In this document: in pieces, positions 52,046-61,280 of the stretch
Position numbering within the stretch: the stretch's first letter is position 1
How the letters are laid out: the number at the start of each line of letters is the position of its first letter
DNA from: Streptococcus mitis B6
GTDB lineage: Bacteria > Bacillota > Bacilli > Lactobacillales > Streptococcaceae
Direction of reading: 5' to 3'
Length of the DNA stretch: 64,000 bases
NCBI RefSeq assembly: GCF_000027165.1
Contig: NC_013853.1
Span: 62,001 to 126,000, forward strand
Position numbers and translations under genes: made by a program
Notes under the pieces: model-generated
Database searches by the model: none
Seen by the model: only the letters and a program-made list of their open reading frames with translations
What the model was told of the DNA's origin: nothing

Positions 52046-54076
52046 ATGTTTGATTATAGAGCACTAGTTATTTTGATGACTTTGATGGATCATTGTGAGC
52101 TATCATTATATGAATTATCTGTTAAGGTGAGCTTACCTATAAAGGAAGTCAAAGAAGGAATAGATTATTTAGTGCCTTATCTAGCTAATAAAGGGATAGT
52201 GCTGGATAAAAAACAAGGTCGCTATAGTTTATCAAATCGTACGAAGCAGTCTTTGACAGATATTATTAAGTCGGATGAATTGGTTTTACCAAAGTCGACT
52301 CGCTTAGCATTAATCTATCTTTACACTTTTTGCCGATTAGATTTTATATCGAATAATCATTACCAAGACTTTTTGAAAGTAAGTAAGAATACAACCTTAT
52401 CTGATATTCAATCATTAAGAAAGATTATGTTAGATAATGATTTGGAGCTAGGGTACAGTAGAGCAAAAGGTTATACTTTACACGGTTCAGAGTGGAATAA
52501 GCACCGTTTAGCTTTTCAAATGGTTAGTGAGTTGCTGGAATCCTCCATAGGGATTTGGGGGTTGGATTATGTTTTATCTAGTTGGGGGTATTCATTAACT
52601 TATGATTTGATTGATCAGGTAGTTAAAGATTATTATGAAAAGCTACAGATAGTACCTATTGTTAATCAATTAAAAGTTTGCCTTTTCGGTTTAGTATTCA
52701 TTATATGTAGGTATCAAAGGGATGTTGAAAGAGTATGTCTTTCAGAGACATTAGTATCTCCTATTATTCAAGATATAACAACTATTTTATTGGATACAGT
52801 AGTTGATTTGGGAATTATAGATACGGTATTTTCAGAGGATGATTATCGCTATATCACAGTTTTATTATCAAGTTGCTTTGAAGGTGAAGTAGATGTTGCT
52901 CCGGTTTACTTTAATCAATTAACAGAGGCTATTATAAGTAGAATGGAAGATATTTCTTTGTTACATTTTAAACAAAGGGAAGTATTGAGAGAAAATCTTC
53001 GCCGCCACCTTATACCGGCTTACTATAGATTAAAGTTCGGCTTACCTAGTTCAAATGAATATGTGTTGCATGTTAAAGAACATTATCCTGATTTATTTGA
53101 ACTAGTAAAAGATTCTTTGACTCCCTTGATGGACGCTATTGACAAACCCATACCTGATAGTGAAACAGCATATTTTGTTATCCATTTTGGAGGATATTTA
53201 AAGAAAGCAGACAATTTGCCTCAAAAATGTTATAAAGCAGCAATTATTTGTCCTAATGGGATTAGTTCTTCATTGATGTTAAAAGAGAATCTATTAGCAT
53301 TATTTCCTCAAATTGAGTTTATAGGAACCTCAAAGATTGATGATTTGCAGGTAAAAGCTAGTAGTGACTATGATATGGTTTTTTCTACCATAAAGGTGGA
53401 GACAGAAAAACCAAATTATCTAGTTTCGGTTATGATGACGGAAGAACAAACAACACAGTTAGTTGAATTGGTATCAAAAGATTTCCCAGATACAGGTTAT
53501 CGAGATATTGAGCTTAATCAGATAATTAGCATAGTAAGACGATATAGTGTAGTCACACAAGAATTAGAGTTAAAATTAGCATTAAAGAGGTATCTCTATC
53601 AAGAAATGAACAGAAAGGAAGTGTTACCATTGTTAGAAGAATTAATTACAAAAGAAACTTATCAGGTTAGTTCGGAAAAATTAGGATGGAAGGAGGCGAT
53701 TCGTTTAGCAGCTAAACCGCTTTTGGATCAACATAAGATAACTGAGAACTACCCTGAGGCAATGATTCAAAAAGTAGAAGAGTTTGGGCCTTTTATTAAT
53801 TTAGGGAAGGGAGTAGCAATTCCTCACGCTCGGCCAGATGAAGGTGTGAATGAAATAGGAATGTCAATGTTAGTTTTGGAAGAACCGATTTATTTATTGG
53901 ATAATCCAGAACAAGAGGTAAGATTGTTGATTTGTATTGCAGCCATTGATAATGAGAGTCATTTAAAGGCTTTGTCACATTTAACAACAATTTTAAGAGA
54001 TAAAAATCATGTTCAAACTTTAATATCATCAAAAAACTTTGATGACATTGAAATGATAATTAAACAGGAGGATTAG
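52046..54076 (+). CDS. PRD-containing transcriptional regulator with EIIB- and EIIA-like domains
   Basis: A 676-residue BglG/MtlR-type activator. An N-terminal winged helix (RALVILMTLMDHCELSLYELS) is followed by PTS regulation domains around 170-380 (candidate phospho-His in LLHFKQREVLRENLRRHLIPAYYRL). An EIIB-like segment near 400 (AAIICPNGISSSLML) and a C-terminal EIIA domain (GPFINLGKGVAIPHARPDEGV) follow. It should sense PTS phosphorylation and activate the adjacent ascorbate-type PTS, whose IIB gene starts 4 bases later. AAAGGAAG precedes the ATG. Confidence 0.88.
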   Translation: MFDYRALVILMTLMDHCELSLYELSVKVSLPIKEVKEGIDYLVPYLANKGIVLDKKQGRYSLSNRTKQSLTDIIKSDELVLPKSTRLALIYLYTFCRLDFISNNHYQDFLKVSKNTTLSDIQSLRKIMLDNDLELGYSRAKGYTLHGSEWNKHRLAFQMVSELLESSIGIWGLDYVLSSWGYSLTYDLIDQVVKDYYEKLQIVPIVNQLKVCLFGLVFIICRYQRDVERVCLSETLVSPIIQDITTILLDTVVDLGIIDTVFSEDDYRYITVLLSSCFEGEVDVAPVYFNQLTEAIISRMEDISLLHFKQREVLRENLRRHLIPAYYRLKFGLPSSNEYVLHVKEHYPDLFELVKDSLTPLMDAIDKPIPDSETAYFVIHFGGYLKKADNLPQKCYKAAIICPNGISSSLMLKENLLALFPQIEFIGTSKIDDLQVKASSDYDMVFSTIKVETEKPNYLVSVMMTEEQTTQLVELVSKDFPDTGYRDIELNQIISIVRRYSVVTQELELKLALKRYLYQEMNRKEVLPLLEELITKETYQVSSEKLGWKEAIRLAAKPLLDQHKITENYPEAMIQKVEEFGPFINLGKGVAIPHARPDEGVNEIGMSMLVLEEPIYLLDNPEQEVRLLICIAAIDNESHLKALSHLTTILRDKNHVQTLISSKNFDDIEMIIKQED

Positions 54077-54079
54077 ATA

Positions 54080-54364
54080 ATGTTAAAAATTGGTACAGCT
54101 TGTGGTTCAGGATTAGGTTCAAGTTTTATGGTACAGATGAATATTGAATCTGTATTGAGTGATTTGAATGTTTCAGATGTAGAAGTTGAACATTATGATT
54201 TAGGTGGAGCAGATCCAAATGCAGCTGATATTTGGATTGTTGGTCGTGATCTAGCTGATTCCGCTAGTCATCTTGGAGATGTTCGTATCTTAAATAGTAT
54301 TATTGATATGGACGAGCTACGAGAATTAATTACTAAAATTTGTAAAGAAAAAGAACTTATATAG
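54080..54364 (+). CDS. PTS system ascorbate-type EIIB component
   Basis: A 94-residue IIB with the phosphorylated Cys in LKIGTACGSGLGSSFMVQMN (Cys8). The GTACGSGxGSS loop is typical of UlaB/SgaB-type IIB. It lies between the regulator and the IIC gene. The substrate may be ascorbate or, given the transketolase, another pentose-like compound. A dedicated IIA is not seen; the regulator's IIA-like domain could supply it. Confidence 0.87.
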   Translation: MLKIGTACGSGLGSSFMVQMNIESVLSDLNVSDVEVEHYDLGGADPNAADIWIVGRDLADSASHLGDVRILNSIIDMDELRELITKICKEKELI

Positions 54365-54376
54365 GAGGCTAGCGTC

Positions 54377-55723
54377 ATGATGAAGTTCATATTGGATATT
54401 GTTAGTACACCAGCTATTTTAGTAGCTTTAATTGCAATCTTAGGATTAGTTCTTCAGAAGAAGAAATTACCTGATATTATTAAAGGCGGAATTAAGACCT
54501 TTGTTGGTTTCTTAGTTGTATCTGGTGGTGCAGGAATTGTACAAAATTCTTTGAATCCATTTGGTACCATGTTTGAACATGCTTTTCATTTATCTGGAGT
54601 TGTACCGAATAATGAAGCAATTGTAGCTGTAGCTTTAACAACATATGGCTCAGCTACTGCAATGATTATGTTTGCAGGTATGGTATTCAATATCTTAATT
54701 GCTCGTTTTACTCGATTCAAATATATCTTTTTAACAGGGCACCACACTCTATATATGGCGTGTATGATTGCGGTCATTTTATCAGTTGCTGGCTTTACAA
54801 GTTTGCCTCTTATCTTACTAGGAGGATTAGCACTCGGTATTATTATGAGTGTTTCCCCAGCATTTGTGCAAAAATATATGGTTCAATTAACTGGAAATGA
54901 CAAGGTGGCTTTAGGTCATTTCAGTTCTTTGGGATATTGGTTGAGTGGTTTTACTGGTAGCCTTATCGGTGACAAATCAAAATCAACAGAGGACATTAAA
55001 TTTCCAAAGAGTTTAGCTTTTTTACGTGATAGTACTGTTAGCATTACTTTATCCATGGCAATTATTTACATTATTGTAGCTATCTTTGCAGGGTCAGAGT
55101 ATATAGAAAAAGAAATCAGTAGTGGTACAAGTGGTCTAGTTTATGCTTTACAATTAGCAGGTCAATTTGCAGCAGGGGTATTTGTTATTTTAGCAGGTGT
55201 TCGCCTTATTTTGGGTGAAATTGTTCCAGCCTTTAAAGGTATTTCAGAGCGTCTTGTACCTAATTCAAAACCTGCTTTGGATTGTCCGATTGTTTATACT
55301 TATGCACCCAATGCAGTTCTAATTGGATTTATCTCTAGTTTTGTTGGTGGTTTAGTAAGTATGGCAATTATGATTGCTTCAGGAACGGTTGTTATTTTAC
55401 CAGGTGTTGTGCCTCATTTCTTCTGTGGAGCGACTGCAGGTGTTATTGGGAATGCATCTGGTGGTGTTCGTGGAGCTACTATTGGAGCATTTTTACAAGG
55501 TATTTTAATTAGTTTTCTTCCAGTCTTTTTAATGCCAGTTTTGGGAGGACTTGGTTTCCAAGGATCAACTTTCTCAGATGCAGATTTTGGTCTATCAGGA
55601 ATTATTTTAGGAATGTTGAATCAGTTTGGTTCACAAGCAGGCATTGTTATTGGTCTTGTTCTTATTTTGGCAGTTATGTTTGGAGTATCCTTTATTAAAA
55701 AGCCATCTGCAAAGGAGGAATAA
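54377..55723 (+). CDS. PTS system ascorbate-type EIIC component, UlaA/SgaT family
   Basis: A 448-residue membrane permease with about 11 helices. Family features include IKTFVGFLVVSGGAGIVQNSLNPFG, LTGHHTLYMACM and PGVVPHFFCGATAGVIGNA. AGGAGG lies 8 bases before the ATG (a second ATG follows directly). Next to it are the split transketolase genes, an operon that I recall from pneumococcus. Confidence 0.9.
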   Translation: MMKFILDIVSTPAILVALIAILGLVLQKKKLPDIIKGGIKTFVGFLVVSGGAGIVQNSLNPFGTMFEHAFHLSGVVPNNEAIVAVALTTYGSATAMIMFAGMVFNILIARFTRFKYIFLTGHHTLYMACMIAVILSVAGFTSLPLILLGGLALGIIMSVSPAFVQKYMVQLTGNDKVALGHFSSLGYWLSGFTGSLIGDKSKSTEDIKFPKSLAFLRDSTVSITLSMAIIYIIVAIFAGSEYIEKEISSGTSGLVYALQLAGQFAAGVFVILAGVRLILGEIVPAFKGISERLVPNSKPALDCPIVYTYAPNAVLIGFISSFVGGLVSMAIMIASGTVVILPGVVPHFFCGATAGVIGNASGGVRGATIGAFLQGILISFLPVFLMPVLGGLGFQGSTFSDADFGLSGIILGMLNQFGSQAGIVIGLVLILAVMFGVSFIKKPSAKEE

Positions 55724-55726
55724 GGG

Positions 55727-56584
55727 ATGATTTTAAGTGAAAATAGAGAAGATGAGTTAAGAAAATTTGCAACAAAAATCCGATTAAATACTCTTAGAAC
55801 ATTGAATCATCTTGGATTTGGCCATTATGGAGGAAGTCTGTCTATAGTAGAAGTTTTAGCAGTGCTTTATGGTGAAATAATGCCGATGACTCCAGAAATA
55901 TTTGCATCACGAGATAGGGATTATTTTGTTTTATCCAAGGGACATGCTGGACCAGCTTTGTATAGCACACTCTATTTGAATGGTTTCTTTGACAAAGAAT
56001 TCTTATATTCTTTAAATACAAATGGAACCAAATTACCGTCTCATCCTGATAGAAATCTAACGCCGGGCATAGATATGACAACTGGCTCTTTAGGACAGGG
56101 AATTAGTGTTGCAACCGGACTTGCATATGGTCAGAAAATAAGAAAAAGTCCCTTTTATACCTATGCTATTGTTGGGGATGGTGAGTTAAATGAGGGACAA
56201 TGTTGGGAGGCTATACAGTTTGCTTCTCATCAACAGTTATCTAATTTAATGGTATTTGTAGACGATAACAAAAAACAATTAGATGGTTTTACAAAGGATA
56301 TTTGTAATCCAGGTGATTTTGTAGAAAAATTCTCAGCATTTGGATTTGAATCCATTAGGGTCAATGGTTCAGATATTAGAGAAATTTATGAAGGGATTAT
56401 CCAATTAAAACAGTCAAATAATTCATCCCCTAAGTGTATTGTATTAGACACTATTAAAGGTCAAGGAGTTCGAGAGCTGGAAGAAATGAAATCCAATCAT
56501 CATCTTCGCCCTACTGTAGAGGAGAGACAAATGTTAACTTCAGTTGTAGAAAGATTAAGTCAGGAATTGGAGGAAACAGAATGA
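55727..56584 (+). CDS. transketolase, N-terminal subunit
   Basis: A 285-residue protein corresponding to the thiamine-diphosphate-binding half of transketolase. It has GHYGGSLSIVEVLAVLYG, LSKGHAGPALYSTLYLNG, TGSLGQGISVATGLA and the GDGELNEGQCWEA motif that binds Mg-ThDP. The C-terminal half is encoded by the next gene, overlapping by 4 bases. Role: transfer of two-carbon units between sugar phosphates. Confidence 0.9.
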   Translation: MILSENREDELRKFATKIRLNTLRTLNHLGFGHYGGSLSIVEVLAVLYGEIMPMTPEIFASRDRDYFVLSKGHAGPALYSTLYLNGFFDKEFLYSLNTNGTKLPSHPDRNLTPGIDMTTGSLGQGISVATGLAYGQKIRKSPFYTYAIVGDGELNEGQCWEAIQFASHQQLSNLMVFVDDNKKQLDGFTKDICNPGDFVEKFSAFGFESIRVNGSDIREIYEGIIQLKQSNNSSPKCIVLDTIKGQGVRELEEMKSNHHLRPTVEERQMLTSVVERLSQELEETE

Positions 56585-57513
56585 TGAGAAGTACGAAAGA
56601 ATTACGACATGTGTATAGAGATTTCCTTCTAGAAGCTAACCAAAGTTATTATGATATAGTAGTTTTAGAAGCAGACTTGTCAAGTTCGATGGCTACTAAT
56701 AATCTTGAAAAGGACTTTGGAGACCGTTATGTGAATGTTGGGATCATGGAAGCAGAAATGGTCGGGCTTGCAGCAGGTTTATCTATTCAGGGGTTTAGAC
56801 CTTATCTTCATACATTTGGCCCTTTTGCTTCACGAAGAGTATTTGATCAATTATTTATTTCTCTTGGGTACGCACAATTGGATGCCACTGTGATTGGCTC
56901 AGATGCAGGAGTAACGGCAGAGATGAATGGTGGAACACATATGCCATTTGAAGAAATTGGATTGTTACGTTTAATTCCTAAATCAATCATTTTTGAAGCA
57001 ACTGATGATATCCAATTTCGTGAAATCTTGAACCAGACATTAGAATTAAAAGGACTAAAATATATTCGAACAATTAGAAAAGCTCCAGAGGCTGTATATC
57101 AAGGTGGAGAAGATTTTTCTAAAGGCTACATTGAGTTAAGACACGGTGAAGATGTTGTAATAGTTGCTTCTGGCATAATGGTTGCTCCAAGTATTCGAGT
57201 TGCGGATGAACTGTCTAAATTAGGTTATTCAGTAGGTGTGATAGATTTATTTAGAATCAAACCGATACCAGAACAGATAAAAACAATGTTAAGCGGAAAA
57301 ACTATATTTACTGTAGAAAACCACAATCAGATAGGTGGAATTGGCAGTGCTTTATGTGAATTATTCTCTGATGATGGAATAACAAAAATTCATCGGATGG
57401 GTGTTCAAGAAAGATTCGGTCAAGTAGGGAAAATGGATTATCTTCTTAATGAGTATGGTTTGAGTGAATCGAATATAAAAGAGAAAGTTTTAGCGTTTTA
57501 TAATGCAAGATAG
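56581..57513 (+). CDS. transketolase, C-terminal subunit
   Basis: A 310-residue protein with the pyrimidine-binding and C-terminal domains of transketolase: VLEADLSSSMATNN, RYVNVGIMEAEMVGLAAGLS (catalytic Glu) and TVENHNQIGGIGSALCE. With the preceding gene it forms a two-subunit enzyme. The operon thus links uptake of an unusual sugar acid or pentose to the pentose phosphate pathway. Confidence 0.9.
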   Translation: MMRSTKELRHVYRDFLLEANQSYYDIVVLEADLSSSMATNNLEKDFGDRYVNVGIMEAEMVGLAAGLSIQGFRPYLHTFGPFASRRVFDQLFISLGYAQLDATVIGSDAGVTAEMNGGTHMPFEEIGLLRLIPKSIIFEATDDIQFREILNQTLELKGLKYIRTIRKAPEAVYQGGEDFSKGYIELRHGEDVVIVASGIMVAPSIRVADELSKLGYSVGVIDLFRIKPIPEQIKTMLSGKTIFTVENHNQIGGIGSALCELFSDDGITKIHRMGVQERFGQVGKMDYLLNEYGLSESNIKEKVLAFYNAR

Positions 57514-57573
57514 ATGTTAAATACACTTATCTGAAAGAACTTCTGTAAAAATTACATTACGTTATTTAAAGCG

Positions 57574-57632
57574 AGCGGATTAAAAGCATATTCTGGTAAT
57601 CAGAAAGTGCCCTGATCCGCTTTGTTGTTTTT
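57574..57632 (+). terminator. terminator after the transketolase operon
   Basis: AGCGGAT and ATCCGCT pair, with an inner TTCTG/CAGAA hairpin, and a T-rich tail follows (TTGTTGTTTTT). Confidence 0.7.
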
Positions 57633-57658
57633 AATTTACAATGTTTATATGTGTATAG

Positions 57659-57716
57659 AATTTTCTGAAAATTCAAGAATTTTCTTCTGTTCATTGCTTT
57701 TAAAATGTGCTATAAT
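57659..57716 (+). promoter_or_regulatory. CodY box and ilvD promoter
   Basis: AATTTTCTGAAAATT at 57659 matches the CodY consensus AATTTTCWGAAAATT at all 15 positions. TATAAT follows at 57711-57716. CodY binds when branched-chain amino acids and GTP are plentiful, so repression of ilvD in rich conditions is expected. Confidence 0.85.
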
Positions 57717-57743
57717 AGTAAAAACTGAAATGGGAGGGAACAA

Positions 57744-59447
57744 ATGACTGAATTAGATAAACGTCACCGCAGTAGCATTTATGACAGTATGGTAAAATCA
57801 CCAAACCGTGCCATGCTTCGTGCGACTGGTATGACAGATAAGGACTTTGAGACACCGATTGTGGGAGTGATTTCGACTTGGGCGGAAAATACACCATGTA
57901 ACATCCACTTGCATGATTTTGGGAAATTAGCCAAAGAAGGTGTCAAATCGGCAGGTGCTTGGCCTGTGCAGTTTGGGACTATTACTGTAGCGGACGGGAT
58001 TGCCATGGGAACGCCTGGGATGCGTTTCTCTTTGACATCTCGTGATATCATTGCGGACTCAATCGAGGCGGCTATGGGTGGTCACAACGTGGATGCCTTC
58101 GTCGCTATCGGTGGTTGTGACAAGAACATGCCGGGTTCTATGATTGCCATTGCTAATATGGATATCCCAGCTATTTTCGCCTATGGTGGAACTATTGCAC
58201 CGGGAAATCTTGATGGTAAAGATATTGACTTGGTTTCTGTCTTTGAGGGTATCGGAAAATGGAACCACGGTGACATGACAGCTGAGGAAGTGAAACGTCT
58301 CGAATGTAATGCCTGCCCTGGCCCTGGTGGCTGTGGTGGTATGTACACTGCTAATACCATGGCGACAGCTATCGAAGTTCTCGGTATGAGTTTGCCAGGG
58401 TCTTCCTCTCACCCAGCTGAATCAGCTGATAAGAAAGAAGACATCGAAGCAGCAGGACGTGCTGTTGTCAAGATGTTGGAACTTGGTCTCAAACCGTCAG
58501 ATATTTTGACTCGTGAAGCCTTTGAAGATGCCATTACTGTGACTATGGCTCTCGGTGGTTCTACAAATGCCACTCTTCACTTGCTTGCCATTGCCCATGC
58601 TGCCAATGTTGACTTGTCACTTGAGGACTTCAATACGATTCAAGAGCGTGTGCCCCACTTGGCTGACTTGAAACCATCTGGTCAGTATGTCTTCCAAGAC
58701 CTATACGAAGTCGGTGGTGTTCCTGCGGTTATGAGATATCTCTTGGCAAATGGTTTCCTTCATGGAGACCGCATCACATGTACTGGTAAGACAGTTGCTG
58801 AGAACTTAGCTGACTTTGCAGACCTCACACCAGGTCAAAAAGTCATTATGCCACTTGAAAATCCAAAACGTGCAGACGGTCCGCTTATCATCTTGAACGG
58901 GAACCTTGCCCCTGATGGTGCGGTTGCCAAGGTATCAGGTGTTAAAGTGCGTCGTCACGTTGGTCCAGCTAAGGTCTTTGACTCAGAAGAAGATGCGATT
59001 CAGGCCGTTCTGACAGATGAAATCGTTGATGGCGATGTAGTCGTTGTGCGTTTTGTTGGACCTAAAGGTGGTCCTGGTATGCCTGAGATGCTATCACTTT
59101 CATCAATGATCGTTGGTAAAGGTCAAGGAGACAAGGTTGCCCTCTTGACAGACGGACGTTTCTCTGGTGGTACTTATGGTCTGGTTGTTGGACATATCGC
59201 TCCTGAAGCTCAGGATGGTGGACCAATTGCCTACCTTCGTACAGGTGATATCGTTACGGTTGACCAAGATACCAAAGAAATTTCCATGGCCGTATCCGAA
59301 GAAGAACTTGAAAAACGCAAGGCAGAAACTACCTTGCCACCACTTTACAGTCGTGGTGTCCTCGGTAAATACGCCCACATCGTATCATCTGCTTCACGCG
59401 GAGCCGTGACAGACTTCTGGAATATGGACAAGTCAGGTAAAAAATAA
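57744..59447 (+). CDS. ilvD: dihydroxy-acid dehydratase
   Basis: IlvD removes water from dihydroxy-isovalerate and its homologue, the third step of valine and isoleucine synthesis. The 567-residue Fe-S enzyme has the three cluster Cys regions: [21 protein letters not shown] and [34 protein letters not shown] lies near the C-terminus. GGGAGG lies 7 bases before the ATG. Controlled by a perfect CodY box. Confidence 0.97.
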   Translation: MTELDKRHRSSIYDSMVKSPNRAMLRATGMTDKDFETPIVGVISTWAENTPCNIHLHDFGKLAKEGVKSAGAWPVQFGTITVADGIAMGTPGMRFSLTSRDIIADSIEAAMGGHNVDAFVAIGGCDKNMPGSMIAIANMDIPAIFAYGGTIAPGNLDGKDIDLVSVFEGIGKWNHGDMTAEEVKRLECNACPGPGGCGGMYTANTMATAIEVLGMSLPGSSSHPAESADKKEDIEAAGRAVVKMLELGLKPSDILTREAFEDAITVTMALGGSTNATLHLLAIAHAANVDLSLEDFNTIQERVPHLADLKPSGQYVFQDLYEVGGVPAVMRYLLANGFLHGDRITCTGKTVAENLADFADLTPGQKVIMPLENPKRADGPLIILNGNLAPDGAVAKVSGVKVRRHVGPAKVFDSEEDAIQAVLTDEIVDGDVVVVRFVGPKGGPGMPEMLSLSSMIVGKGQGDKVALLTDGRFSGGTYGLVVGHIAPEAQDGGPIAYLRTGDIVTVDQDTKEISMAVSEEELEKRKAETTLPPLYSRGVLGKYAHIVSSASRGAVTDFWNMDKSGKK

Positions 59448-59453
59448 ACTTAA

Positions 59454-59482
59454 AAAGCAAGCCAATCTCGGCTTGCTTCTTT
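59454..59482 (+). terminator. intrinsic terminator after ilvD
   Basis: AAGCAAGCC and GGCTTGCTT form a perfect 9-bp stem with loop AATCTC, followed by CTTTTC. Confidence 0.85.
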
Positions 59483-59508
59483 TCATCTTCAAAAGTAATT
59501 TGCCTGCT

Positions 59509-59661
59509 TATACTCAATAAAAATCAAAGAGCAAACTAGAAAGCTAGGCGCAGGTTGCTCAAAACACTGTTTTGAGGTTGTGGATAGAACTGACGAAGTC
59601 AGTAACATCTATACGACAAGCCGACGCTGACGTGGTTTGAAGAGATTTTTGAAGAGTATTA
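59509..59661 (-). repeat. BOX element on the minus strand, A-B-C
   Basis: Reads TATACTCAATAAAAATC at the left and GAAGAGTATTA at the right, with one boxB unit. The right edge supplies the stop codon of the DUF59 gene. Confidence 0.9.
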
Positions 59662-60000
59662 ACGAGGTGGCAGTCCAAGGGCAATACGACCGTAGCGACT
59701 GATTCGTGTGATTTTCCAAGCAGGTGACCAGGTGACTTCAACCTTGACATCTTCGATACCATCGATTTGTTTTAGACCTGCGACGATTTCGATAGGCAAA
59801 CTTTCGGCGCAATCGCAGGCAGTATCGGTGAAGGTCATGACAATCTTACAGATCCCCGTTTCGTCTAGATTAATTTCATAAATCAGCCCTAGATTGTAAA
59901 CATCCAATTCTACATCTGTATCAAAAACCTTCTCTAGTTTTTCGATAATTTGATCTTGTAAGGCCAAAGCACGGTCATTGATTTTGATATCCTCTCTCAT
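59659..60000 (-). CDS. DUF59/MIP18-family protein (SufT-like)
   Basis: A 113-residue protein of the DUF59 family (PaaD/SufT/MIP18), linked to iron-sulfur cluster assembly. It has VELDVYNLGLIYEINLDETG, TFTDTACDCAESLPIEIV with the conserved Cys, and TWSPAW. It begins MREDIKIN on the minus strand, and its TAA is the first codon of a BOX element. Near ilvD, an Fe-S enzyme, though the pairing may be chance. Confidence 0.85.
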   Translation of the reverse strand: MREDIKINDRALALQDQIIEKLEKVFDTDVELDVYNLGLIYEINLDETGICKIVMTFTDTACDCAESLPIEIVAGLKQIDGIEDVKVEVTWSPAWKITRISRYGRIALGLPPR

Positions 60001-60123
60001 TACAGTCCCTCCACGTGATAAATATCCTCTATTTTCTCATAATTCTGACAATTTGGCAAGTTTTTGATGAATTTTCTGAAAAATATGATAAAATGAAGAA
60101 AATACTGAATCAAGGGGATGCCT

Positions 60124-60975
60124 ATGGAGCAGATTGGAAAAGTCTTTAGACAATTACGAGAGTCAAGAAATATCTCGCTGAAACAAGCAACTGGGGGACA
60201 ATTTTCGCCGTCTATGTTGTCCCGCTTTGAAACAGGTCAGAGTGAGCTTTCGGTGGAAAAGTTTCTATTTGCACTAGAAAATATATCGGCCAGTGTGGAG
60301 GAGATCCTCTTTCTGGCGAGAGGTTTTCAGTATGATACAGATTCTGAGTTGAGAAAAGAAATCATAGATGTCTTGGATCCAAAGAATATAGCTCCGCTTG
60401 AGGACTTGTATCGCAAGGAGTATCAAAAGCATGCCCATTCTCAAAACAAACAGAAACATATTCTAAATGCCATTCTTATCAAGTCTTATATGAAGAGCAT
60501 GGACGAAAGGGTAGAGTTAACGGCAGAGGAGGGGAAAGTCCTTCATGATTATTTGTTTTCTACCGAGATTTGGGGAATCTATGAACTAAATTTATTTTCA
60601 GTCAGTTCTGCTTTTTTATCTGTTTCTCTTTTTACTAGATATGTACGAGAAATGGTACGTAAATCTGATTTCCTAATGGAAATGTCTGGCAATCGAAACC
60701 TTTTTCACACTATACTATTGAATGGCTTTTTAGCCAGCATTGAGTGTGAAGAATTTACCAATGCCTCTTATTTTAAGCGTGTTATCGAAGAGCATTTCTA
60801 CAATGAAAATGAAACCTATTTCCGAATTGTCTATTTGTGGGCGGAAGGTCTCCTTGATAGCAAGCAAGGCAGAGTCAAGGAAGGTCAGAAAAAGATGGAA
60901 GATGCTGTCCGTATTTTTGAGATGCTTGGCTGTAATAAATCTGCCGAATACTATAGAAATACGACCGATTGTTGA
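60124..60975 (+). CDS. Rgg/MutR-family transcriptional regulator
   Basis: A 283-residue regulator with an N-terminal XRE helix-turn-helix (VFRQLRESRNISLKQATGGQFSPSMLSRFETGQSELS) and a helical TPR-like C-terminal region, as in Rgg/GadR/MutR proteins that often respond to short peptides. I find no short hydrophobic peptide gene beside it. The ATG 60124 is 7 bases from AAGGGG; one at 60118 is too close. The MFS transporter downstream is the likely target. Confidence 0.85.
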   Translation: MEQIGKVFRQLRESRNISLKQATGGQFSPSMLSRFETGQSELSVEKFLFALENISASVEEILFLARGFQYDTDSELRKEIIDVLDPKNIAPLEDLYRKEYQKHAHSQNKQKHILNAILIKSYMKSMDERVELTAEEGKVLHDYLFSTEIWGIYELNLFSVSSAFLSVSLFTRYVREMVRKSDFLMEMSGNRNLFHTILLNGFLASIECEEFTNASYFKRVIEEHFYNENETYFRIVYLWAEGLLDSKQGRVKEGQKKMEDAVRIFEMLGCNKSAEYYRNTTDC

Positions 60976-61152
60976 ATATCTGCAAACTACGAAAATAATT
61001 TGAAATTTTAAGTGATAGAATTTTTGGGCTCTCTCGTGTCACTGGAGAAATTCTCTCGTTTCTTTGTGCTCATTTTATTTGTTGCATATATTCAAAAGTT
61101 TTTCCTCTAACATTTCTAAGTGCTATACTATAGTCATACTTCACATAAAACT

Positions 61153-61258
61153 TATACTCTTCGAAAATCTCTTCAAACCACGTCAGCTTCACCTTGCCGT
61201 ACTCAAGTACAGCCTTCGGCTAGCTTCCTAGTTTGCTCTTTGATTTTCATTGAGTATT
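61153..61258 (+). repeat. BOX element, A-C without B
   Basis: Starts TATACTCTTCGAAAATC and ends TTCATTGAGTATT, joined by CAAGTACAGCCTTCGGC. Lies in the gap before the MFS gene. The rest of that gap (60976-61152) holds only a weak TATACT box and no ORF. Confidence 0.9.
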
Positions 61259-61280
61259 CGAACAAGAAGGGAGATTACTT

